The notes under the pieces are model-generated. The model worked only from the letters and a program-made list of their open reading frames with translations. It was not told the origin of the DNA and ran no database searches. DNA of 64,000 nt from Polytrichum commune (lineage: Eukaryota > Streptophyta > Polytrichopsida > Polytrichales > Polytrichaceae), in contig OX485804.1 in NCBI GenBank assembly GCA_950295325.1, positions 48,408,429-48,472,428 on the forward strand, read 5' to 3'. Below, one piece after another: positions 33,183-44,284 of the stretch. How positions within the stretch are numbered: the first letter of the stretch is position 1; each line of letters opens with the position of its first letter. Made by a program: the position numbers and the translations under genes.

Positions 33183-34935
33183 TTTGCGAGATTTGGCCAC
33201 CAACCGGCAGACCGTTTGGATTGTATTATAACTGAAGCTGTGGAGCTCTAGCTGGTACTTTTCCCAGTCAAACTCTGACACTCTGTAATAACTTAGGTAG
33301 ACAAACAAGTAAGAGGTCATGTACACTGAGATCATGTCATTCCATAGTCCCGGTGGTCCACTCCCTGCAAACAGAACTCTATCAACCCCGCAGAATATAT
33401 AAGGAGAGAATCAAGCGGAGGTTATTTTTGATTGGTAGAAAGGTGATAAGGATGTCTTCACCCCTTCACAAATTAGCTTGCCGTAGCCTTAGAATTTGCA
33501 AGCTTAGAAACCTTCATAACACGGGAGGAAACACTTATCCGACACTGCAGGTTGCCAGCCCAGCCTTTGTAACAGTATCAGATAGCCAATTCAAACATCT
33601 AGAGATTCAGACCAACAAAAGCGAGCCCGAGCCTGAGCCGCATTCGTCAAAAGAACGGAGGGTGCTAAATGTACACAGTCTTCCATCCTTAAATGACCAT
33701 TTTGTTGGTGACAGGTTGTAGAATATGTTCATTGTAGATTGTGTAACTGTATTTTATAAATGATTATATTTGAATAGTCACTACCTTAAGATGAATTTCA
33801 GGGTCTCACGAGCACATTAGGGGGACATACAATCAAACTCCTGATAGCTCACCACTCCAATGTTGGGTCCCACCGGGATATCCTCGGTGTTAGATATGTT
33901 TCTTGCGAAGACTCCCTGCTTTGAGCTCTTTGATATTGGGGATTGTCGAGACACTTCACTATGGAGATTGCCGGAAGGGTTTATCTCATCAAACACATGC
34001 TTCTTCCCTGCAGATCCGGGTGATGTCAGGAGTTCCTTCAGCTAGGGTTGAAGTTGTGATGTGAGCCGGCTCTTATTTCACAGTTGGTTTCCTTTGTCTT
34101 GCAAGGTACATCTCCGGAGGCTCTCTTTACTATGCACTGTGCCCCTTGCTGGCATGTTTAAAGTATGGAGACAGAGTGGAAGGTAATTAAGCACCAATTA
34201 TTAACATGTTGACCGTGTTGCAAACAGAGGAGGAACACACACACGGAGGATGGGCAGAGTGAAAAGAACAAATATAGTGCAGTGCCGTGCCTCTATAACC
34301 TTGTTTCTTGGCTATGGCGAGACGACACTGGGACTCTGACCAATGGCCCATTCAAAAACGCGAGGGAAAAAAGAAAGAGTTAGGTGGTTGACTACTGTTG
34401 TCACACTTTGCGCACACTGTAAATCCCGCGTCGTCCTTCACTGTGACCTGCTCACATGGGGCGTCATCCCCCCCCCCCCCCCCTAAAAAAACTCCCCAGC
34501 CAACCATAGCCATAGCCATGATCAAAGCGTCTACAGCCCAGGGGCGTGGATCTTCCCGTGACCGGACTACAGCAAAAGCGGGAGGGAAAGAAGATGCATA
34601 CGACCAAGAAGCCTGGAGAACATGAGGTTTGCTTGGTTCGCAAGTACCTCCCTTCCCTTCCCGCAAAAAAGCTTCAAAGGGACCGCAAGGAGCAAGGAAA
34701 GACACGCTTGCTTGCCGGGAGGAGGATTCCGCGAGAAGACTTGGCAGGGCGCACAAGAGCAGGGCAAGAAGTTGAGCGGAACGAATCAAGAAAGGGGCCA
34801 GAAATCGTGCGCCTGGGGGGGGGGGGGGGGGGGGGGGGCTGTCCGCGCGGGGAGAGGACGCCGTAACAAGAAAACCAAATCATCAAGGACAGTCGTCAGT
34901 ATCTTCCCATGTCTCTCTTCACACCGTGACCTCCG
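33183..34935. other. 3' flank of the RPN5-KRP gene and GC-rich spacer
   Basis: A frame open from 33353 (first ATG near 33452) to 33721 encodes up to 122 residues with 'SEPEPEPHSSKERR'. It is unrecognised and could be 3' untranslated sequence or a further exon. AT-rich 33740-33775 could hold the poly(A) signal. 34465-34483 is a C run and 34816-34838 a G run; the overlapping Pro/Gly-rich frames around 34350-35146 on both strands come from these. Confidence 0.45.
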
Positions 34936-35450
34936 CAGCTTCCCTCCCGCTGGGGCTTTCTTCGCACCTTCGACCACCCGAGCTTGGAAGTCACCATCCT
35001 CACCTGCCACACTACTACACTATACATCTGATTTAGCGTGGCATTCAAATTGGTGTGCCATGTTCATTTATGTGGTCTTTGTGACTTGTCACGAAGCACC
35101 AAGTTTCACGAAATGCCTCTCTGATTGTCACCAAATGATTGCGTGAGAATTATGTGGGGCCGATGACGAATATTGTGGGCCGCACACCTCTGCAACTTCC
35201 TCCCACTCATGTTTATTGTGCACCCTCAACTATCCAAGTTTGGCAGTGACCTTCACCTAGCACCTACTTGCACCACACTAAACAAATGATTTAGTGTGGT
35301 TTTAAGATCGTTGTGCCATGTTCATTAGAGTAGTCTTCATGTCTTGTCATGTAGGTCCAAGTGTCATGTGACATTATTTATGGTTGCCACCCAATGATTT
35401 CAAGGCAAATAGTGTGGGTCGATGATGAATAGTGTTCGTCACAATAAATA
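34936..35450 (+). repeat. Imperfect tandem duplication, period about 258 bp
   Basis: 34936-35190 and 35195-35450 share the same order. The shared parts are 'cttcc.tcccgct', 'cttcgac.a.cc.agctt', 'cac.acactaaac....tgatttagtgtgg' and 'gtgccatgttcatt', then 'tcttgtgacttgtca', 'aatgatt' and 'gtgggccgatgatgaata'. Identity is moderate, so it is old. A short palindrome 'cactaaacaaatgatttagtg' lies in the second unit (about 35276-35298). Confidence 0.7.
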
Positions 35451-38400
35451 AGTTGTTCAATGGAGTCTACAACCCTTGTGGAAGCACTAACTTACTCACT
35501 GCACATCCTAAGGGAAACTCAAGCACTCCTTGAGTTAGGGCCCCCATGGAAGTTGGAAGACCTCCAACCTTCTTCTTTGGTATTACTTATTTTTGCTCTG
35601 CACACCCTCCTACTATATAATATAAATGCAATGACAACAACTGACAATCACATGTTTTAAAAAGAGTATAATTGAATATACTTTTGAAAACTTTCGATTG
35701 CCAACTGGCATTCATTTCACCAATATAATTTACTTTAATTAGACAAATTTGAATTCATCTTTCATCATTGTAAACACAATCTACCTTAACAAAGTTGCCT
35801 TTAAATTTTCCAAAGTCCAAATGGACCTATTGTAAGTTATTTGTCATATTGTTGGCAGAGCTATGTTGAATAATGAATTGAAAGTCTAAATATAGATTTA
35901 TAATCTACTAGTAGCAATATGTATGTATATTGATTGAAGTCAATCGGTTGGGCTTGTCCAATAACCATTCAATGATGGGTAGTCATTATGCAAGTCTCAC
36001 ATTATTGCATATTGATTAACTTTGGAGATTTGGGGAGGGGTAATTCAACTCTTTATACAAGTCTAGTGAAGTATTGTCCAAAAATGCACGAGGAGTATGT
36101 AAACTTGAATTGAAACCTTGGTAGTCTTCTTGCATGCATTTGTGCATAACTCATGCAAAAGTACTTCAAAACACAAGCAATTATTTTGCACAATGAGGTA
36201 TTCATGATTCCTCTTTGCAAAATTGAGCGTTGAAATATATTGATGGCCTATTTCTTTCTTTGAACCTCTTACGATGTTCAAATATATTTGAACCTCGTGC
36301 ATTGTTTGATTACCCTACATTTCACATGGACACAATTAAGAATATTTTTGTTTTTTTATGCACAGCTGACCTCCACAATGTTTGATATATGTTATGTACA
36401 TGTATGAAGGGCCTCTAGAAAATATACAAGTATTGTACTTCTATGGTAGTGTCACTAGACTATTATGGGATAAGTATTTAATATTTGATGAAACTAGGAT
36501 GAATTTTTTTTCTTCTCATTTCCTTATCTCATCCATGCATGTATGGAAGAGGCAAAATTTAGGTTTTGGAATGGGTCGTTTAGCTACGAACAAGGCCACT
36601 TCTTGCTTATGTTTGTATGCTTATGTTAATGACTATATATGAATGTGAGTTCTCTATGTATACATATTGTCACTTGTATTTTTATCATTGAAAATGTACG
36701 TGTATTGCTTGATTTCATTGGGAAAAAACTTTTTATATAGGGGGTTTGTAGAGTATGTTGCGGATGCACGTGATTCTTGGCACTAGTGGTATTTTAGAAA
36801 CGACATGCGATAAAATATAAGGTATTTAATATTCATTCGAGGTAAAAATTTGAAGGATTCTATATAAAGTATAGGGGGCAATTAATGTTGAAAACCAATT
36901 ATAAAAAATACCATGCAATATAACATGTGTAAGGGACCACATTTTGCATCATCAAAGAAGATGGAGGGCTTAATTTTATTCTATGGAGATTTCTCTTCAT
37001 TAAGGATACTTTGAACTCTATTATGTTTCAACGTTGCCACAAAGGGGTATATTTGAGACAATATTTGATGTTTGAAATTCTTTTGCAAATGTTGTACGAA
37101 CTCTTGCTATCCTGCATATGTTGGACAGTTGTGTTTCTTAACACATTAAATTTTGAGGTTGTACTCTACTTGCATTCTCCCTCGGGGAGGTGACTATTGG
37201 AATTTTAGAAACCACGTGAGATAAAAAAAATTAGATTAATTTAATTCGTTGAGGGTAAAAATTATGAATTCATTAGATCTACCATAGCATTGGAAATATG
37301 TCCCCTACATGATTATATATAAAATAAGGTGGTGAATAATTCCTCCATTTTAATAATTACACGGGTAGATCACTTAGTGCATTTTAAAAACGACGTGTGG
37401 CATAATATAGAGAAGATTAAAATCATTTGAAATAAAAATTATAAAGGAATTCCAAATAATGAAGGGGCCATTAAATGTAGACAATCCCATTATAAGTAAG
37501 TTAGATGGACATAAAATGTGGGCCATTATTTTTTTGTAAAATTAATATAGGGGCTGAAGATAAGGATCCTAGAAGGTATGTTTAGTATGGTATGTGAATG
37601 GGTTTAGGACTCACGGGGATGGATGATAATTGGAATTTATGTCTGTCCAAAAATGGATGAAAAGGGAATGCGCCGTCGTTGGGGTCTTCTTCCCCACGCC
37701 CGTTTGTAGATGGCTAGGGTTTCAATTTGTGTGTTTTCATCATAACAGTGTTTGCAATGGTATTACTTTGCTATGGTCTCCTATGTGTTTTCTTCATAAC
37801 TCTGTTTGCAATGGTATTATTGTTTGCACCCTTCTTTGTTTCCATGCTTTCCCCCAACACTCGTCAATTACGTTAGAAAGTAGATTAGCTTTTATTACTT
37901 AAAAGGAATATAGAGTACAAAAAATTGCAGTGACTTGGACAACATAAGTAATGGAAGGGTGCAAACAAATGGGCCATTTTTGAAATTTAAGTAATTATAG
38001 GGAGGCTTTAATTCAGCCCTTAAAGGTAAATAGCCCCAAAACAAAAAAAACCCCAGCCGCACGTGGTGCACAAAAATGCCTTAGAGTGATCTACTCGTGA
38101 GTAATTAGTAGGAAAAAAAAAAGGTTATAGATATTGGATCCCCCTAAAAGTGTGTAGTAGGATCAATAAAATAATTATGGCTTTTTTGTATTTGAATGCA
38201 ATTTTTTCTGGAGTAGGTAGTTCTGCAAAATTCTATGTCTTGTCACAACTGATTGTAATTCTTGTTTTGTTTTATTTGTGTTTACAACTTGTCTATGTTA
38301 GCTTGTATATTTTGTTATCTTCATGTTTATTGGTAACCTTTTAACTAATACCCAAATGCTATTGGTTGTGTTTTGAATGGTACTTTGAATGATTTAGGAT

Positions 38401-39529
38401 TGGTATAACTAATTGAAACCAATTGAATGACAAGATGAATGGTATGAAATGTTTGTTGCTCACATAGTTGATTTTGCAATGCTATAGTATTATGTCCACT
38501 ATTTGGTACTTGTACGATTCATTAAAAAAGTATGATGCCAAAAATTAGCCTCTTTAAATAATTACAAATAAATATAGGGTGCTAAAAAATACATCAAAGT
38601 AGCTTTATATCTACAAATAGGGTGGGAAAAAATATTGAGAGGTGCATAAATATCCCCCCATTAAATTCCCCATTATCACACGTGGTTACAAAACGTAAGG
38701 GGGTGTGATCGCCCCGAGCATTCTCCATTACAATCTTGTTGGTGTAATTGATTTTTATTGTATTTTCTTCTTGCCATACCACAAAAATGCAATCCCGTTG
38801 TTAAAATGCCAATTCACAATGCACCCCCCCCCCTTGGCTATAAAACTAAAGGCTATCAAAAATTTGTAAGAAAAATAGGATATTTAATATTGAATGCATT
38901 CTAGATTTCTAATTACCAATAGGGAATTAAAATCTTGAGCTCAATAGATATTTTTTCTACTTTAAGGACTCCTAATATTCTAATTCTTAGAAATAATACC
39001 CCCCCCCCCTAATATATTCATTGTGGATAAATTTTGCAAACAACGTACATATAATATAGGGGGTTTTAAAATGGTAAAACATGTTTACATGTAAAATACC
39101 ATCACATATAATGGCCTCTTTAATCTAGTCAGTACACATAAAATAACGTGGAAACAATTACTAGGGGTAACGGGTCTAAGGTAGGGTTTGCGCTAGTGGA
39201 TGAAAAGAGGTAATTTTTGGTTGAAAAAGCTTGGATGGATGACTTCACAGGCTAGTTGGCTTGAACGTTATTGAACCAACATATCCAATGTGGAGTTAAT
39301 GTTCTCTACCTACGTGCCAGGATGGAAAATTTTAGTGCGTTGTTTGAATTGCAATCTTCTTTTCAAAAAAAATTGGTAGTATAAGTAAAATAGGGTATTT
39401 TTAAATGATTCCCCCAAAAAATTATAATTATTGATAGGGTTTTTAAAAATACAAGCATTTACCTTTATTTTGAAAAATACCACACCTTATAATCTTTTCT
39501 ACAAGGTAAATAGTCCCCCAATAAATAGG
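35451..39529. other. AT-rich intergenic with degenerate repeats; no gene recognised
   Basis: Very AT-rich. Between about 36780 and 37540 a unit of roughly 180-400 bp recurs three times in degenerate form ('ttttagaaacgacatg.gataa.ata', 'gaggtaaaaatt', 'gggggcaattaatg'), at about 36792, 37205 and 37385. C runs occur near 38823-38832 and 38999-39009. Open frames (60-90 codons) are unrecognised. No RNA genes were seen. Confidence 0.45.
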
Positions 39530-41780
39530 TCATGAGCACACGTGTATGCATTAATATAAGAGGAAGTGACCCCCCCCCCCTCCCCAAGGCTACTACACTT
39601 AGCAGACACCTCATACAAACACTCAATGACCCACATTCGTTAGGCAAAATATACCAAGCCACCCACCCACAACCCCAAACCCCAAACCCCACTCCACACC
39701 TAAGACGTAATACAACCACACAACCACTAGGTATCCCCATCTCATGCATCTCTAGCTTTCAACCCACATATAGAAAAGACAAATGGGGAGCCATGCAACA
39801 TACTCATAAATTTCAATGTCATTAGCAAACCTTACAAACTATCTACTCCAAATGGATCACACAAAATGAACTTTTAAATCCTGAGAACATCCTCTACAAA
39901 CACAACCTGCTACACGTCGCAAAAATAAAAACAACAAGACATTAAAAAAAACTACTCAAAAACCTAAAAACTCAACAATCACGCAACAAACAAATTGTTC
40001 TTCCCATCCTTGACATTCTGCACCTTACCCTCCAAACCCAAGAGTGTAACCCAAATAAAGACATCATCGCCACATCACCCACAATACAAATTCACTCCTC
40101 CCTTGCACAAATACACGACAACGTGGGGTACTACCACACTACTATACCACTTGAAAGATAAACATGGCCATGGGAAAGATAATCAACTTATAAATTTGAT
40201 GCTAACCACACTGTTCCTCCCCATACAAGATTTTTCCACAAAAATACCCCTCTTAATTGACTGATACATCAAATCACTCCTTAAACATGAGTTAGCCACC
40301 CCCCCCCCCCTTCCATCCATAACCACCACACCCTCCCATCATCAATGCTAGATAAATTCATACCAAACTTCCAAGTCACACACTCGTACTTCTCTGGCCC
40401 ACTCACATGTCCCACACAATTCTTACATTACCACTCCCCACACAAAAGAGATGTAATCTTTGGCTCACTAAGTTCAACCTTCTCCACTCAATGAAAAGGA
40501 TGTGGCTACGCCACATAACAAACCTCGACCTTCTCCCAAAAACCATCAAATGGGCCCGACTAGCCACTTACACCAATCACAACTCCACTAGAATCATTAC
40601 CATCACACATGATGATTTGACAATTAATATAATCAACCCACTTCAACAACCAAACGTCACCCCCTATACTTACTATTCCACCCCTCACCTTACAATAGAT
40701 CACAACCCTACTTTTTCCCAACTACTAGAACAATAAAGAACCATTACTCACCTCCATTCTAATACTCTCCCACACAACCACTCCACCACAAATATCCACC
40801 TTCCTCCGACAACTCCCCACAACACTCCTCCCCTCTTGCACCACCTACCCCGCCACACCCACCCCACAAACATACACAATACCCAATAAAATCCCCAAAT
40901 CATGGCACAACTGAACAACCCTCCCCTGCCACCGACCATGACAACAATCCTCCCACTACGTTTTCTACTTATCCAATCCTATTACACTGATGGTTCATTC
41001 ACACCACCAGATGGCAAAGGAAACGGCAACATCATAGGAACCGGAGTCTTCAATGGACCTTTATAGGTCAATATTGTTGCTCACCTACCTAGATACCCAA
41101 CATCCTCAAGGTAGAACTATACACACTCCTAATCGCAGTAGAGCAAACCAAAACGCTTGCCCATAGACACATTCGTATTCACAGATAGCCTAAACAACAT
41201 GTATTTCCTCCTCAACCACATCAAAAATCCATCCTCCCAATATGACCATCTAGACAAACTCTTCATAACCCAAATAATAAATATGCTAGAAAAATCTCAT
41301 CACAACATCACCATCTGCAAAGTTAGAGCTCACACAAACATCGCTAGAAACGACGAGGTTGATAAATTGGCCAAACAAAGAGTAGAACAACCCTGCATCT
41401 CGGTCACCCCTTTCCACCTCATTGGCCATCAAAACACCATACTGACCATCTATCCCCTTGACCTCCACACAACATGATGGCTCAATTTGCAACCTCCAAA
41501 GCTACATAGATAATGAATATGTAAATGTACTCATCTCCAATGCAAAAATACACTACCCTATGTAAACAAATGGCTCCATAACACCAATATATACACATAA
41601 AATGGTCAAACCTATTGTGGGATTCCCCCTAGATCATTGATGCACAAATTACACAGACACTCTCCACCTATGAAAATAGGCATTAAGCCACCCCCGGCTC
41701 CCATGCCCATGCAGACATGGGAAGGAGGCGGTGAACAGACATCGCATGTTAGTGTAAAAACATTAACGCTCCTTTTTCTT
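39530..41780 (+). pseudogene. Decayed LINE (non-LTR retrotransposon), 3' half with RNase H domain
   Basis: The strand is strikingly poor in G and rich in A and C. An RNase H fold is readable across frames. YTDGS (Asp at 40989-40991), then VELYTLLIAVEQT at about 41111 in a shifted frame (Glu), FTDSLNNMYFLLNHI at 41178 (Asp) and VRAHTNIARNDEVDKLAK at 41331 (His/Asp). Together these are the four catalytic positions of an RNase H as carried by plant LINEs after reverse transcriptase. A stop lies near 41064 and there is at least one frameshift. The upstream frames (39995-40264, 40407-40736) probably belong to the connector region. No intact reverse transcriptase is seen; the 5' border is uncertain. 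Confidence 0.65.
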
Positions 41781-44284
41781 TCTTTCTTCTACACGATTAA
41801 AAGAAAACAATAAAATTCAAATCTAGTGTCAAACTCATTGATTGATTTGCCATGACATAAAATCCGACACACAATTCCAAGTTGGATCCTTTTCTTCTCA
41901 AACTCAAGTGTTTTGCACCCTTAGATATGATGCAAGACTGAGTTGAGTTGCATGACAACATATAGTAGAACAAGGTGTGCATCTTGCGGGTCTACCTCTA
42001 GCCGTGTTTGAAATTAATGTCCCAATTTGGAGCCATGAAATTAAGAACTCCGTCCTCTCTACTACTGAGCAAGTTCGGCGCTTTACCATATGCTTTGAAA
42101 ACACCTTCACTCCATGGTACCTTAGATGGTCATGTACATGCTCATGGTCACCTTTGCACACCCAAGTTTCTTGCACTCTTCTCCAAGCACCCATTCCTTC
42201 TAATAATCTTGGTTCCACAACCTTCATTTCCCTCTTCAACCTTTCCAATTTCCGTTTCATATTGTCCTCGTACAAGACCTTGGCCACCTGACCCACTTTC
42301 AATGTTGCAATCTCCACTCGCACTCACATTGTGATAATTTGTGTCGCACACCTCTCTATGAGGAGTGCCTACAACACCATGGGCACAAGGGGGACCCCGG
42401 AGTGATGCCTGATACTTGTGTTGCCATAAGTGAGAGGGCTCAAATGATCCTAGTGTGGGTGAGGACCCCAAGCATTGATTTTCATGGTTTCTCTTTGTTG
42501 GGTATGTGATTTCTTGGTGGCTAAACACAAATCCAAGTAATGATTGGCGGAGTGAGCTGTGAATGCCGTATCTTAGGGCTAGCGTTTGGAGGCAAGCTTT
42601 CATGGCAGTTGTTTTGTTATGAGGTATGAAATCTTCCACTTTTGATGTGTTTGTTGTTTAGGGTTGGAATTTTTTGGTTGTTATCTCTAGAATTTCGCGC
42701 TTGGCATTTCCACAAGGTGTTTGACAGCAGAGAGAAATTGAATTTTCACTCAATAAGCTCCAGCCTTAATTGCATTTTGCAAAAATCTTAGCATCTCCAG
42801 TCTGGAGGTTTTGGTTATCACTATGTTTCTGTTTCCTCTTTTACGATGTTTGCTGCTGCTGATGAGGCGATCATGTGAGTGTCACAATGATTTACTTTAT
42901 GCTAGTTGTTCTGTGCTTCAGTATAGGCTTTTGAAGTTTGAAACTGTATGTATTGTAATTTTTATCCAATCAATGCAAGTACTAAAGACCATACTATATA
43001 CTAGATTAGTATTGCTATAGGCACAATATGTACACTTTGAGTACTCTGCTATACATACCCTTGCAAAAACACAAATGTCCAATTATTGCTGCACATATCA
43101 TTCTACCCAACAAAACCAATTTAATTTAATTTAAAAAAAATTACCATACATGACCTTACTGGTATCACTTAAAGGTGATACCAGTCCAACACTGGTCGTT
43201 TCCCCTTCATTCTTCTGAATTGGAAAATTTCAAGTTCCAAGACAAAATTGAAGTTGAGTTTCAATCCAGAACATAGGGGACTAACCTTGAGTCTACCAAA
43301 AATGGTATCATTTTTCACCTTGTAAGGTCTCCTCTTTTCTCTTGACCTACCAAACTTCCAAGCTTCAGGTTGAGCTCAACTAGTGTGTGCCAAGAGCACA
43401 AAGCTTCTCTCAGTTGGCAAAACAGTTGCCCACACTGGAAAGAAAAGAGTCATGATTGCGTAACTGTCACAAGTAATCAAGAGTGTCCACAACACTTGAG
43501 AGTGTTGTGTGATAGGTAGTGGCACTATGATTGGGGCTAGATTCCAAGAAATCGGCAACAGAAAAAATGTGAAGGAATTTAGTTCTAAGGTTCTTTGCAG
43601 ATTATCATCAAGACAGTTTTGGCTGCCCCCGGTGGGCAAATGCGGGAGGCCAGATGTGAAAACAAACCATGTGCATGTTGTGCACAGAAAATCTCAAGAC
43701 TCCAGAGGTACCCCCTGCTCAGAAAATCTACAACATTGCCAGTCAAGTTTGTGACATGACCACTTTCACTTGTCTGGATGCTTTCAAGCCAATCCAAACA
43801 GGCCCATGACTAAGAATCAGTATCACTGAATGGGCCATGTAGACCACATTCAGATCATCTTGGGACAGAGCACAGTTTCACTTGGTGGTATAAAGGGGGT
43901 ACCTATTCTTCGTTGTCGTAATGAGACACTACTTTTTGATTTGAAGTATCCATACTTGCAAATCAAAGACCTAACAGTTGGTGAAATTTTGTACGTGGAC
44001 AGGTGCCATTTCAAGTCACCAAAATTACAAGCATTCTGTTGCATAAACTCATCGGTCAATTGCCTTCCGCGAGTCACAGGCCCTGTATATCTCCTTCCCA
44101 AACCTCTGAGAATAAGAACAGTAGAAACATCCACTTTCACTAACTTCCGTTACAGGAGCATGTCTGGAAAAGCTGCAGAAGCAAGCTGCTGGCTGAAAAA
44201 TGGGTAGCACGTAGTGTGCATTCCTATCAGAAAAATAAATGATGGTGATAAAAGTACAAGAATAGTTCACACCTCAGGTCCAGG
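41781..44284. other. Intergenic and 3' flank of the GT47 gene; unrecognised open frames
   Basis: On the minus strand, 42639-42148 and 42323-41904 are open for 163 and 139 codons. Both are unrecognised; one has a Lys/Glu-rich stretch (LYEDNMKRKLERLKREMKVVE) that could be coiled coil. 43509-44280 may include the 3' untranslated region of the GT47 gene on the minus strand. Open frames there on both strands (81-125 codons) match nothing known to me. No repeats shared with the rest of the window. Confidence 0.35.

Noticed and set aside
34350-35146. Frames up to 174 codons on both strands
   Set aside because: They cross long C and G homopolymers giving Pro or Gly runs, start in several frames at once, and match no family.
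42148-42639. Minus-strand 163- and 139-codon frames as a gene
   Set aside because: No domain recognised, two overlapping frames are open on one strand and others on the opposite strand, and no splice pattern supports either; described only as unrecognised frames.
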